Assembly (NCBI GenBank): GCA_015478585.1
Contig: JADMIM010000002.1
Span: forward strand, 25,970 to 89,969
DNA from: Thermaceae bacterium
GTDB taxonomy: Bacteria > Deinococcota > Deinococci > Deinococcales > Thermaceae
DNA: 64,000 nucleotides
Direction: 5' to 3'
Below are positions 1 through 9,172 of this stretch, piece after piece (positions within the stretch are counted from its first letter, which is position 1; each line of letters begins with the position of its first letter). The translations under genes were made by a program, and so were the position numbers. Below the pieces are notes generated by a model. It was not told the DNA's origin. It saw only the letters and a list, made by a program, of their open reading frames with translations, and ran no database searches.

Positions 1-828
1 ACCCTCCGGCCCAGAGGTTTGCAGCCCATCCTGGACGGCCTGGCCGAGGGTTTCCGCCAGCTCATTCCGATTGGCACGGCTATCGTCGCAGCCAATCTGG
101 TCTTTGCCATGATGGTGATTACCGGCCTGCCCTCGAAGTTCTCGATTTTTCTGGGCCAGGTCTCGGGTGAAAGCCTGCTGCTGGCGACACTGCTGACGGC
201 GATTTTCAGCCTGATTCTGGGGATGGGGGTGCCCCCCACCGCGACCTACGTGCTGACCTCCTCGCTCACCGCCCCCGCCATTATCGGCCTGGTCAAAGCC
301 AATTTTCTGGGCTATGGTCTGGCCCCCGAACAGGCCGTGCTGGCGGCGACCCTGGCCACCCATATGTTTTTGTTTTATTACGCGGTGCTGGCTGACGTGA
401 CCCCGCCGGTGGCGCTCTCGGCCTATGCTTCGGCCTCGGTGTTCAAAACCGACCCCATCATCACCGGGGTATACGCGGCGCGGGTGGCGCTATCAAAGTA
501 CATCATTGGGTTTTTCTTCCTGCTTTCGTTTACCGGAACCGGCCTGCTCATCTTGCCAGTGCTACAAAATGTGGCCGGAATTGGGGGTTGGCTGATTATC
601 CTCGAGCGCTTCTTTTTCACCACCGCCGCCATCATCTTCATGAGTGCTGCGACGGTGGGCTACACCCGCCGGAGGCTGGCTCGGTGGGAGAGCTGGGTGA
701 TGGGGCTGCTGGCGCTCAGCCTGTTTTATCCCTATCCCAACTTGTGGGTAGGGTTTATTCCGCTGGTGCTGTGCCTGTTGTTTTTCTTGCGGCGGGAGCG
801 GCAAACCATCCCGCAGGCTTCGGATTGA
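1..828 (+). CDS. TRAP transporter fused permease (4TM/12TM type), C-terminal part
   Basis: The reading frame is open from the first base, so the start lies outside the window. The 275 or so visible residues are strongly hydrophobic, with about seven to eight membrane segments. The motif GMGVPPTATYVLTSS and the region around LADVTPPVALSAYA match the C-terminal half of the large membrane subunit of TAXI-type TRAP transporters, in which the small and large permease subunits are fused. Such transporters import organic acids using an ion gradient and a periplasmic binding protein. The binding protein is probably encoded upstream, beyond the window. The protein ends in a short basic tail at a TGA. 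Confidence 0.85.
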   Translation, partial: TLRPRGLQPILDGLAEGFRQLIPIGTAIVAANLVFAMMVITGLPSKFSIFLGQVSGESLLLATLLTAIFSLILGMGVPPTATYVLTSSLTAPAIIGLVKANFLGYGLAPEQAVLAATLATHMFLFYYAVLADVTPPVALSAYASASVFKTDPIITGVYAARVALSKYIIGFFFLLSFTGTGLLILPVLQNVAGIGGWLIILERFFFTTAAIIFMSAATVGYTRRRLARWESWVMGLLALSLFYPYPNLWVGFIPLVLCLLFFLRRERQTIPQASD

Positions 829-964
829 GCGCATTCTCGTCCAGGATGGCAAAAGAGCATCTTTAGAAATCCTGCCTGGGACAGGTGTGCTGAACTGTGA
901 TTCAAGCTTTTACTGGCGAAGCCCTTTTGGGTAAGGCAGCTTTGCAAAAAGTGAGGCAGGCTGA

Positions 965-2021
<1,057 letters not shown>

Positions 2022-2023
<2 letters not shown>

Positions 2024-2045
2024 GGGCGGGATCATTCCCGCCCTC
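2022..2045. terminator. Hairpin between convergent ddl and HhH gene
   Basis: A perfect 10-bp stem (GAGGGCGGGA / TCCCGCCCTC) with a 4-nt loop overlaps the end of ddl. Its position between converging genes suggests a shared terminator. Neither side has a clean T-run directly after the stem, so it may act mainly as a 3'-end stabiliser. Confidence 0.55.
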
Positions 2046-2060
2046 GATCAGCTTTGGAGA

Positions 2061-2600
2061 TTATTTTTTGGCCGCGCGGTAGCCTGCGGCCTCAGCTTCG
2101 GCAGTGGTAGCGAAGCAGGCCCTGGCCTTGGTTTTGGCGTAGTTCGCATCACCGGTAGCCAGATGGTAGATACCTTTCCTCGAGCCTTTGATCTGAGCGT
2201 TGGCCGGGCAAGAGCCATCGGCGTTGGGGGTCACGCCTTTGCCCAGCTTGCTGTTGGAAGTGGTCTTGGTGGGAGTAGTCGAGGTGGTAGAGGCCGGGGT
2301 GCTCGAAGTGGTGGTTTTGCTCGAGGCCGGGGCAGCCGCACCGAAAGTCACCATCGGGGTCAGCTTGGCGAGGTTTTTCTGGCTGATTCCCTTGACCCTC
2401 GAGGTCAGGTCGTTGATGTCCTTGAAGGGGCGTAGCTTGACGATCTCGGCGGCCCGCTTGGGGCCGATGCCGGGCAGGGCTGCGAGTTGGGCTACGGTCG
2501 CGCTATTGATGTCCACCGGGCCGCTTTGGGCCACCACGTTGACAACCGGGAGCAACAAGGCGATAACCATCAGCACAGAGGCTTGCAATATGTTTCGCAT
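2061..2600 (-). CDS. Secreted helix-hairpin-helix protein with C-terminal sunset-type domain
   Basis: 179 residues. An N-terminal signal peptide (to about residue 25, ending VVAQS) is followed by a ComEA-like helix-hairpin-helix domain: DINSATVAQLAALPGIGPKRAAEIV at about 30-55 with a second hairpin after it. A Ser/Thr/Pro-rich linker follows, then a C-terminal Cys-containing domain (SCPANAQIKG...IYHLATGDANYAKTKARACF) resembling the sunset domain found in secreted nucleases. The HhH part predicts double-stranded DNA binding outside the membrane, as in competence protein ComEA. The C-terminal domain is an addition ComEA lacks. The ATG at 2600 has AAGGAGG 8-10 nt upstream, which rules out the longer frame. 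A role in DNA uptake is inferred; no other competence gene is adjacent. Confidence 0.8.
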   Translation of the reverse strand: MRNILQASVLMVIALLLPVVNVVAQSGPVDINSATVAQLAALPGIGPKRAAEIVKLRPFKDINDLTSRVKGISQKNLAKLTPMVTFGAAAPASSKTTTSSTPASTTSTTPTKTTSNSKLGKGVTPNADGSCPANAQIKGSRKGIYHLATGDANYAKTKARACFATTAEAEAAGYRAAKK

Positions 2601-2940
2601 AGTTCTGACCTCCTTGGGGTCGAACAGAGTTTTCGGGCATTGTGTGAACCCCAGATGAAATTGCATCTATACTATCCACGGGTATATCCAGTTGGCCCAT
2701 TTTCTCACAGCTACGCGCAATTTCCCCTGCTGGAGACACTATAGCTCCAAGAAACCTAGCTGTTCGGCAACACAATTGAGCATGAGGCTAGCCTTGAAGT
2801 GAAAACTTGATAACGGCTCCGTCGCCACCGGCACAGTCGTCGGAAACCCCGGCTTCACCGTGGGAACTGGCTTCGATGCCAACAACTACAAGCTGACCCA
2901 GCAATACACCGGCGACCAGAACTTTGTGGTCAAGTGAGCG
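2601..2940. other. 340-bp gap holding an RBS and a gene remnant
   Basis: The right side of the HhH gene contributes its ribosome binding site at about 2608-2616. From 2803 to 2937 a plus-strand coding remnant is present. The rest (about 2650-2800) shows no convincing gene or RNA. Confidence 0.5.
2803..2937 (+). pseudogene. 3' remnant of an unidentified secreted or surface protein gene
   Basis: After an in-frame stop at 2800, 44 codons run to a TGA at 2937. They read as genuine protein: Gly-, Asn- and Thr-rich with an alternating pattern (for example GNPGFTVGTGFDANNYKLT), like the last strands of a surface or S-layer type beta domain. Codon use resembles that of the neighbouring genes. There is no start codon or ribosome binding site, so this is probably the tail of a gene whose 5' part has been lost. 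The family is not recognised. Confidence 0.45.
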
Positions 2941-3915
2941 CTACTTGGGGAGAAACTCGAGCACGGCCCGGTTAAAGGCCTCGGGGTTGTCCTCATTGGG
3001 CAGCAGACGGGCTTTGGGAATAACTATAGAAGTCACCTCAGGGCGGGCTTGCACAAAGGCTTTGGCATCGTCGGCTGAGGTAAACCCACTGGCCTCACCC
3101 CACAACAGTAGCGTCGGGGATTGCACTTTGGGCCAGTAGGGACGCACGTCCTGGTCGAGACTCCCGGTGGCGAAGGAATAAACCACCCACTGCGCATTGG
3201 GTGCTTTGAGGTTGTAGTCGTAGGCCTCGACCACCTCAGGCGTGAAGCTGGCCTGGGAGTAATAAGCCTGGTCGAGGAAAAACCGCTGCCCGAAGGGCGT
3301 AGTAAACAAGCCGTAGACCAAGTCGCCCCAGAAAGCAATCAGATTGAAATCGCTGACGCGGTCAGCGTTTTGGGGACGGGTCTGACGCTCAAAACCCGTC
3401 GGCCCAATCAGGATGAGTTTGCGCACCAGGTCGGGATGCTGGGCGGCCAGGCGAATGGTATAGGCTGCGGCAACCCCGTTGGCAACGATATTGGTTTTCT
3501 CTTGAATCACATCACGGATAAAGCTCTCGATCTGGGCGCGGTGCAAATCTTGGGTGTAGCGTATCGCTGGGCGGCTGCTGCGCCCGAAGCCCAACAGGTC
3601 TATGGCCCAGACCCGGTAGCCCGCATCCGCGATGGCTTGGGCGTTCTTGCGGTACTGGAACACCGAGGAACCCCCGCCGATACCATGAATCAACAGCACC
3701 GGCAACCCGGTCTTGCCGATTTGCTCGTAGTAGGTTTTGTACTCCCCGAACTCGGCGTAGCCCGGTGTGGCCCCGGCGATGATGGGCTGGTCGGGCTTGG
3801 GCAGGGTGGAATAGCTCAAGGACGGTGCACAAGCGGTAAGAAATAACAGATTGAGGATTAAATATTGATACACAACAAGATTGTTTCGGGTTTTGTTGAC
3901 CTCGAGTTTAGTCAC
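2941..3915 (-). CDS. Alpha/beta-hydrolase-fold lipoprotein lacking the catalytic triad
   Basis: 324 residues from a GTG start. A basic N-terminus and hydrophobic stretch end in the lipobox LTAC (26-29), predicting a membrane-anchored lipoprotein. The fold is clear: oxyanion region LLIHGIGGGSS (74-84), DLLGFGRS, and the usual C-terminal strands. The three catalytic positions are replaced. The nucleophile elbow reads VANGVAA (Gly147 where Ser is expected), the acid region reads WGEASGF, and the His region reads KARLLPNEDNPEAF with Arg303 where His is expected. It is therefore probably a non-enzymatic binding or structural protein. A CATACT box lies 6 nt before the GTG, consistent with a leaderless transcript. 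Confidence 0.8.
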   Translation of the reverse strand: MTKLEVNKTRNNLVVYQYLILNLLFLTACAPSLSYSTLPKPDQPIIAGATPGYAEFGEYKTYYEQIGKTGLPVLLIHGIGGGSSVFQYRKNAQAIADAGYRVWAIDLLGFGRSSRPAIRYTQDLHRAQIESFIRDVIQEKTNIVANGVAAAYTIRLAAQHPDLVRKLILIGPTGFERQTRPQNADRVSDFNLIAFWGDLVYGLFTTPFGQRFFLDQAYYSQASFTPEVVEAYDYNLKAPNAQWVVYSFATGSLDQDVRPYWPKVQSPTLLLWGEASGFTSADDAKAFVQARPEVTSIVIPKARLLPNEDNPEAFNRAVLEFLPK

Positions 3916-4028
3916 GGCTTCAGTATGGCCCGTGTTAGGTTAAAACGCTATGCAGCATGCGATGCGACCTTAGAAAGAGCCACCAGTTAACCTCCCATGC
4001 ACGCCCAGCCCATCCGCCTGTGGGGTTT

Positions 4029-4056
4029 GTAGGGACGCATAGCTATGCGTCCCTAC
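4029..4056. repeat. 28-bp perfect palindrome
   Basis: GTAGGGACGCAT, AGCT and ATGCGTCCCTAC form a perfect inverted repeat without a spacer. It resembles the mobile palindromic intergenic units scattered in many thermophile and cyanobacterial genomes. There is no T-run, so it is not a typical terminator. Confidence 0.8.
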
Positions 4057-4070
4057 GCGTGTCAACCGTT

Positions 4071-4114
4071 GATTCCTCGGGTACTGAAGGACGTTCTTCA
4101 ATGTTCGAGGAATC
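4071..4114. repeat. Nested inverted repeat
   Basis: Outer arms GATTCCTCG (4071-4079) and CGAGGAATC (4106-4114) enclose inner arms TGAAG (4085-4089) and CTTCA (4096-4100). The pair would fold as one two-part hairpin. Its function is unknown. Confidence 0.6.
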
Positions 4115-4152
4115 CCGTACAGGAGCGCGTATCAGATTCTTCGCCCGTTCGT

Positions 4153-4266
4153 CCACGTGAGTACCGCCACAGGCGGGGCGCTGTGCGCCTCCACGTGAGT
4201 ACTGCCACAGGCAGGGCGCTGTGCGCCTCCACGCGAGTACCGGTATCGCCGGGGTGCTGTGCGCCT
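4153..4266. repeat. Three tandem copies of a 38-bp unit
   Basis: Units at 4153-4190, 4191-4228 and 4229-4266 all begin CCACG(T/C)GAGTAC and end GCTGTGCGCCT. The first two are nearly identical and the third has diverged in the middle. The copies are contiguous without spacers, so this is not a CRISPR array. Confidence 0.8.
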
Positions 4267-4333
4267 TCACTGGACGGACAACAGCCTCAGAATGACAACG
4301 GTTTTGATTTTGTAACTTTTCGGCTGCAGGCTT

Positions 4334-5695
4334 TTAGCGAACTTTTTCAGCGGCCCCGTCGCTGATTTTGCCCGGATTCAGCAGGCCCAGAGGGTCGTAC
4401 TTGGCCCTGGCCTGTAGCACCGGCTCGCCACCCCAGCGCGGGTCGGCATCCAGGAAATAGGTATGCGGGTCGGCAACCTGGATGCCCATCTCCTCGCGTT
4501 TGGCGATGGACGCATAGATTTCGTCTTTGGTCTGGTAGTAAATCAAGTCCAGTGCGGCGAGCTGAAGATGACCGCCTCGAGCAATGTACTCCTGGTGAAA
4601 GGCCACCTTGTCCCCATGAAAGGCCCTCAGTTCGGCGATTTGTGCGAGTGCCGCGTCTGGCTCAGGTCGAAAGGCCGATTGCAGATACGTCCAGTCGGGG
4701 TCGGCTTTCATGGCCCAGAGCGTGGTGTGGTTCCAGGTGAAGTCGGTTAGGCAAAATTTGCCCTTGTGGTAGGCCCCGGCAGGCGCGGTATAGGTGAGTT
4801 TCCCGCTGTAGGAGACAGCTCTTTCGGCGATGGCGGCAGTGCGGCCCTGGGACAGCTCCAAGAGCACCACAGCCCGGCCTTCCTCCACCCCGCCCGCGTC
4901 CACCAAAGGCTTGAAGAAACTGGGGATGGGCCACTCGTGCAGGGAAATCAGACGTTTAGGTTCGTCGGTATCCAGGGCCAGGGCGTGGCTGAAGCGCAGG
5001 GCGCTTTCGTAGCTGGGGAAGCTCAGCACCGCCTCTTCCCAGGGCACGGCAGGGGCTAGGTTGATCTCGAACTCGACCATAATCCCGCTAGTACCGTAGG
5101 CGTGGATGAAGCCAAAGATGTCGTGGCCCTCGAGCTGGTGCAGCTTGGCCTCAGCCGTCATCTCCATCACCGTGATATTTTTCAAAAAGCCATCCCATAG
5201 CACCCCGTTGCGAATCGAACCCACCCCCCCGAAGCCCCCACCCACAAAGCCGCCCACCGCAGCAGTGGCCCAGGTGCTAGGGTAGCAGCGCAGCTCCCAG
5301 CCGCGCTCTCTGCCGTGGCGCTCGATTTGGCCCAGCCGGGTTCCGGCCTCTACGCGGATGACCCCAGTTGTATCGTCAAAATCTAGAATGCGGTTCATGC
5401 GGTGGGTTGAGACCACGAGGCCGCCGTGCAACGGTACGCATTGGCCGTAGTTGCCGGTTCCAGCTCCGCGCAAGGTCACGGGAATATTATTCTGGACGGC
5501 GTATCGCACCACTTGTTGCAGTTCTTCTACCGTCTGCGGCGCGACCACCAAGTCGGCCTGCTTGTCCCCCAGCAGGCTCTTCAGGACAGGCGAGTAATAA
5601 TAGGCATCCTTGGAGAAAACCCCAATGCTCTTGGCATCGGCGAAAACCCCTTTTTCACCGACGATTGCCCCCATCGCTTCAACCAACGTCATCAT
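4334..5695 (-). CDS. FAD-binding oxidoreductase (GlcD/PCMH-type)
   Basis: 453 residues. The N-terminal half has the PCMH-type FAD fold: PVTLRGAGTGNYGQ is the pyrophosphate loop, and WATAAVGGFVGGGFGGVGSIRNG is the Gly-rich segment before the flavin. The C-terminal half resembles the substrate cap of glycolate oxidase-type enzymes and ends LLNPGKI, the usual family terminus. The reaction would be a flavin-dependent oxidation of a hydroxy acid or ring carbon; the substrate cannot be read from sequence. ATG at 5695 is chosen because GGAGG lies 8 nt upstream; two upstream ATGs are too close to it. It is the last gene of the operon that runs down from 13392, after two amidohydrolases, so it may act on a ring-opened or deaminated product. 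Confidence 0.85.
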   Translation of the reverse strand: MMTLVEAMGAIVGEKGVFADAKSIGVFSKDAYYYSPVLKSLLGDKQADLVVAPQTVEELQQVVRYAVQNNIPVTLRGAGTGNYGQCVPLHGGLVVSTHRMNRILDFDDTTGVIRVEAGTRLGQIERHGRERGWELRCYPSTWATAAVGGFVGGGFGGVGSIRNGVLWDGFLKNITVMEMTAEAKLHQLEGHDIFGFIHAYGTSGIMVEFEINLAPAVPWEEAVLSFPSYESALRFSHALALDTDEPKRLISLHEWPIPSFFKPLVDAGGVEEGRAVVLLELSQGRTAAIAERAVSYSGKLTYTAPAGAYHKGKFCLTDFTWNHTTLWAMKADPDWTYLQSAFRPEPDAALAQIAELRAFHGDKVAFHQEYIARGGHLQLAALDLIYYQTKDEIYASIAKREEMGIQVADPHTYFLDADPRWGGEPVLQARAKYDPLGLLNPGKISDGAAEKVR

Positions 5696-5747
5696 CCCCA
5701 TGACCTCCACTGTAGCCCTCCCGAGAGACGTTTGTGGTAAAGGATTT

Positions 5748-5821
5748 GTCTCAGGTCACAAGCCCCAGGTCGCATGTCGAAAATCTTTTTTGACCTGAGA
5801 CCTGAGACCTGCGACCTCTCC
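5748..5821. repeat. Heptanucleotide repeat tract
   Basis: A run of 7-nt units of the type GACCTGA GACCTGA GACCTGC GACCTCT, with a partial inverted partner (CTCAGGTC) at the left end. It belongs to the degenerate heptad class found in many gaps of this window. Confidence 0.6.
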
Positions 5822-5827
5822 TTGGGG

Positions 5828-7060
5828 TCAACGCTCAACATATAACCTCGCCTCACGCTTCTCCTCTGCCCGGATTCGCCCGCCCAGAATCACATAGCGC
5901 TTGGCCACCTGGAATTGCAAAGCTTCGCGCCAGTTCTGCGCGTCCAGCACGACCAGATTAGCTTTGCTGCCGACCTCGAGGCCGTACCCCTCCAAGCCCA
6001 GGGCCTGGGCCGACCAATCCGTGACCATATGTCGCACAGTTTCCAGTTCCTCGCCCCAGGCCAGTTGCGCCACGTGCGCCGTCCACAAAGCAACATCCAG
6101 CGGGTCGTTGCGTCCGAAGGGATAATAGGGGTTGTCCACGTCGTCCTGCGCAGTTACTACCCGAACCCCGGCGGCGAGCAATTCCTTGACCCTGGTGTTG
6201 CCGCGTGGGATGGGCTGCCGGGTGGTCTGGCAGGTTACGAGTTCGATGTGAGCGTTGCTGATGACGGTTGCACCGGCCTCTTTGATGAGACCAATGGTTT
6301 TACGGGCGGTGGCATCATCCTGGAAGCCCAGCGAGCCGAGTTGGGTCAGCAGCAGCGGCCAACGATGCTTCACTGCCAGGGCTGCCAGATAGGCCCCCGT
6401 CGCCGAGTTCGGGTCTTCGGTGTCGTCAGCAACGGCATGAAGGGGCAGGTTGTATTTTTTGGCAAGCCCTAAGCAAAACTCGGCGTGGGCCTCCCCATCG
6501 GCCTGGCTGGGCTCGAGCCAGGGCACCGCCCCCACCGCGTCACAGCCCTGAGCAACGGCCTGCTCGAGCAATTCCATGTTCTCCGGGAATCGCGCGAAGC
6601 CATTTTGCGGGAACGGTATCAGTTGAATGGTCATGAAGGGAAACTCGGCCTGCAAGCGCTTCAAGCCCTCTAAAGCCCGCAAGCCCGCCTGTTCATCCAC
6701 ATCAGCGAACAGGCGAATGGCCCAGGTTCCGTTCTGGATGGCAAGCTCAATCAGGCGTTTTCCCCGCTTGTAGACACTCTCTGGCATATAGCTGCGTTTG
6801 ATCTGCCCCAGCGCCTCGAAACGGTGCAGGGCCTGAACTTTGGCGGGCTGATGGGCTAGTTCCCAGCTCCAAAACGACTTGCAGGCGTGCAGGTGGGGGT
6901 TGACGAAAGCAGGCTGGGTAAAGCGCTGCTCGAGGTCAATCTCCTGCTTTGCGCTCGATAAGCCTTCTCCTATCGCGGCTATACAGCCGTCTTCAATCCC
7001 GATGTCGGCGGTCTGGCCTGTGGGAAGTCTGGCGTTTCGCAACATCAAATCCATAGCCAT
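5828..7060 (-). CDS. Cytosine-deaminase-like amidohydrolase (second copy)
   Basis: 410 residues of the metal-dependent amidohydrolase superfamily, CodA branch. Metal ligands seen: HLH in FVNPHLHACKSFW, the third His in LPLHAVADDTEDPNS, the fourth in SNAHIELVT, and the Asp in VTAQDDVDNPYYPFGRNDPLD. The last motif matches cytosine deaminase closely, so hydrolytic deamination or amide hydrolysis of a nitrogen ring is likely. The start at 7060 has GGGAGG 4-8 nt upstream; the longer frame passes through repeat DNA. It is a divergent paralogue of the adjacent amidohydrolase (7193-8389), so the operon may perform two successive hydrolyses. The actual substrate (cytosine, isocytosine, an s-triazine or another ring) is not decided by sequence. 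Confidence 0.85.
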   Translation of the reverse strand: MAMDLMLRNARLPTGQTADIGIEDGCIAAIGEGLSSAKQEIDLEQRFTQPAFVNPHLHACKSFWSWELAHQPAKVQALHRFEALGQIKRSYMPESVYKRGKRLIELAIQNGTWAIRLFADVDEQAGLRALEGLKRLQAEFPFMTIQLIPFPQNGFARFPENMELLEQAVAQGCDAVGAVPWLEPSQADGEAHAEFCLGLAKKYNLPLHAVADDTEDPNSATGAYLAALAVKHRWPLLLTQLGSLGFQDDATARKTIGLIKEAGATVISNAHIELVTCQTTRQPIPRGNTRVKELLAAGVRVVTAQDDVDNPYYPFGRNDPLDVALWTAHVAQLAWGEELETVRHMVTDWSAQALGLEGYGLEVGSKANLVVLDAQNWREALQFQVAKRYVILGGRIRAEEKREARLYVER

Positions 7061-7192
7061 TACCCCTCCCTCGTGGGGGAGGCTGGGGGAGGGGGCTGAG
7101 CCGAAGGCGAATGCCTTTGCTTTTCGCAGCACTCACTTGACCTATGGTCAAGCCCCCCCTCCTTAACCCTCTCCCACAAGTGGGGAGAGAAT
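7061..7192. repeat. C/G-rich REP-like repeat between amidohydrolase genes
   Basis: The 132-bp gap contains CCCTCCC...GGGGGAGG and CCCTCTCCCAC...GTGGGGAGAG inverted segments. They resemble others at 13704-13782, 29988-30025, 32829-32850 and 43139-43165. It holds no gene. It could form hairpins in the operon mRNA. Confidence 0.5.
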
Positions 7193-8389
7193 TCAAAGCC
7201 ATTCATGCCGCACCTCTTGCTGGTAGACCAGTTTTCCAGCTTTGTAGACCCGCAAACGCGGGGCAATCTGGGCCAGGGCGGTCTCGTAGCTGTGGGCATC
7301 CACTACCACCAAATCGGCGGTACAGCCCACCTGCAAGCCATATCCCGGCAGGCCCAGGATGCGGGCAGGAGCCAGGGTAATCATCTCGAGGGCGGCTTGG
7401 CGTTCCTCGGGTGCGGTAAGGCTGGCAGCGTGTACGGCGGTGTTGGCCTGCCATAGCAAATCGTAGTTGCCCATCGGTTGAAAGGGGTCTACCACGTTAT
7501 CCGAGCCCAGGGCCACATTGATTCCGGCGCTGCGCAGGGCCTTGATGGGCATCAGACCTCGAGCGGGCGGATGGCCCTTACCCTGCAAGACCAGGTTCAC
7601 GGCGGGCAGGCTGACCAAATGCAGTTCGGCTTTGGTCACCTTGTCAATGACCCGCCGCTGCACCTCCGGCGACTGAAAGGTGAGCGAGCAGTTGTGGTCG
7701 GACGTGACCTGATTTTGTAGGCCCCTGGCCAACACCATCTCGGCTAGGGGCTCCAAGTCGAGGTGGGCTGGGTTTTCGTGCTCGTCCATGTGCAGGTCTA
7801 CGGGTCGCCCGAAGCGCTCGGCCAAATCCAGCGCCGACTTCATGCAGGCCAGGGGGTCGGGGGTGATGTGAGGGCAACCCCCCACGATGTCAATGCCACG
7901 TTGCAGGGCTTCCACCATTAGCGCGTCACCGCTGGGGTCGCCCGGTTGGCCCAGGGCCACAAACTCGAGGTCAATCTTGCCGGAAAACTCCTGCCGCAGC
8001 TCGAGCATCCCCTCCAGCACCTCGAGGCCCTTGTAGCTGTCCATATCCAGGTGCGAACGCAGCGAGGTGGTGCCCCTGGCGATGGCCTGCAAAAGGCCCC
8101 GCCTAGCCCGCTCCTTGAAATCGGCTTTGCTGCGGTGGGGCTTGCTGGCCCGCCAGATTTCGATGGCCTCCATCAGCGTGCCGGAGTGGTTCTCGAGGCC
8201 GCCCGCTCCGAGCGATAAGGTTTTGTCCAGGTGACAGTGGGATTCCACGAAGCCGGGGAACACCGCCCGTCCGCCAAAGTCTTCGCCCACACTGTCCGGC
8301 ACGGCCCCAATCGCAGCGATGCGCCCCTTATCCACAGTGATATCCACAGGCTCACCCGCACCCCACAAGCGTACGTTCTTGAGGGTCAC
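7193..8389 (-). CDS. Cytosine-deaminase-like amidohydrolase (first copy)
   Basis: 398 residues, amidohydrolase superfamily, CodA branch. Seen: HCHLD in VESHCHLDKTLSLG, the third ligand in DLHMDEHENPAHLD, TSDHNCSLTF for the fourth, and the catalytic Asp in ALGSDNVVDPFQPMGNYD. The start is a GTG at 8389 that shares one base with the TAG stop of the creatininase-family gene, with GAGGGGG about 7 nt upstream. The two are therefore probably translationally coupled. The more N-terminal in-frame residues would lie inside the upstream gene. Similar proteins hydrolyse cytosine, creatinine-like or triazine rings. Here only a role in N-heterocycle breakdown is inferred. Confidence 0.85.
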   Translation of the reverse strand: MTLKNVRLWGAGEPVDITVDKGRIAAIGAVPDSVGEDFGGRAVFPGFVESHCHLDKTLSLGAGGLENHSGTLMEAIEIWRASKPHRSKADFKERARRGLLQAIARGTTSLRSHLDMDSYKGLEVLEGMLELRQEFSGKIDLEFVALGQPGDPSGDALMVEALQRGIDIVGGCPHITPDPLACMKSALDLAERFGRPVDLHMDEHENPAHLDLEPLAEMVLARGLQNQVTSDHNCSLTFQSPEVQRRVIDKVTKAELHLVSLPAVNLVLQGKGHPPARGLMPIKALRSAGINVALGSDNVVDPFQPMGNYDLLWQANTAVHAASLTAPEERQAALEMITLAPARILGLPGYGLQVGCTADLVVVDAHSYETALAQIAPRLRVYKAGKLVYQQEVRHEWL

Positions 8390-9165
8390 TATGAACCCCC
8401 TCTGGAGAGAGGGTGCGCGACCTCGAAGCTCGAGGCTTCGGTAATAAGTTGGGCCAGCCTCGAGGTCATCGCCTCGAACCAATCCCGTCCGTCCTCGGCG
8501 GTAGCAGGCTGGGGGTCACCGAAGTGCCCTTCGGGGCTCCAGTCGCGGGTCAGCCAACCAACTTGCGGCAGAACGGTCAGATTAAAGTTTTGCGCGGCAA
8601 ACTCGGGGTAGTGGGCTTTGGGCAAGGGCTTCTTCACCAAGTCCGGGGTCAGGTGCAGCATCAAGGCCGTCTCAACGGTATTGGCGTGGATACCGAAGCG
8701 CTGCTCGAGGGCTGGAAGTTTAGAATTATCCGCCTGGCCCTGAGCCAGAAAGCACAGCAGCCCAAACTCGGCCCGCAGGTCGCGGCACATCATCTCTAAG
8801 AGGGCTTTATTCCCACCGTGGGCATTGAAAAACATCAGCCGTTTGAAGCCCGACTTGTGCAGCGCAGCAGCAATATCGCGTACCACCGCCATCAAGGTAG
8901 AAGCGGAGAGGGCGATGGTTCCGGCGTAGCCGGTGTGCTCGTTGCTCTTACCATAGCTCTGCACCGGCAGATGCCAGGCGGCCACGCTCTGGGGCAGCTT
9001 CTCGAAGGCTCCCCGCACCGTCTCCTGGGCGATTTTGGCATCCGTCCAGACCGGTAGATGCGGCCCGTGCTGCTCGATGGCCCCGATGGGCAGCACCACC
9101 ACGCCGGGGTCTTTGGAGAGGGCTTCAATTTCTTTCCAGGTGTGTTGAGCCAGGGCACGTTTCAT
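8389..9165 (-). CDS. Creatininase family amidohydrolase
   Basis: 258 residues. The metal-binding motifs of the creatininase fold are complete: PIGAIEQHGPHLP with Glu and His, Asp in WTDAKIA, NAHGGN, and Glu in HANTVETALML. Members hydrolyse cyclic or formyl amides: creatinine, the formamide of FAPy in archaeal riboflavin synthesis, or the mycofactocin peptide. With two CodA-like hydrolases downstream and an importer of the THI5 type upstream, an amide of a pyrimidine-like ring is plausible but not proven. There is no clear Shine-Dalgarno because a mobile repeat (9173-9279) ends only 7 bp before the ATG. The stop overlaps the next gene by one base. Confidence 0.85.
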   Translation of the reverse strand: MKRALAQHTWKEIEALSKDPGVVVLPIGAIEQHGPHLPVWTDAKIAQETVRGAFEKLPQSVAAWHLPVQSYGKSNEHTGYAGTIALSASTLMAVVRDIAAALHKSGFKRLMFFNAHGGNKALLEMMCRDLRAEFGLLCFLAQGQADNSKLPALEQRFGIHANTVETALMLHLTPDLVKKPLPKAHYPEFAAQNFNLTVLPQVGWLTRDWSPEGHFGDPQPATAEDGRDWFEAMTSRLAQLITEASSFEVAHPLSRGGS

Positions 9166-9172
9166 AAGAAGG

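Larger units (their letters stand above)
3916..4333. other. 418-bp intergenic region built of palindromes and tandem repeats
   Basis: No gene is supported. It contains a 28-bp perfect palindrome (4029-4056), a nested hairpin (4071-4114) and a three-unit 38-bp tandem repeat (4153-4266). The short frames here have no coding character. Confidence 0.6.

Noticed and set aside
4153..4266. CRISPR array
   Set aside because: Three tandem units without spacers and no cas genes nearby.
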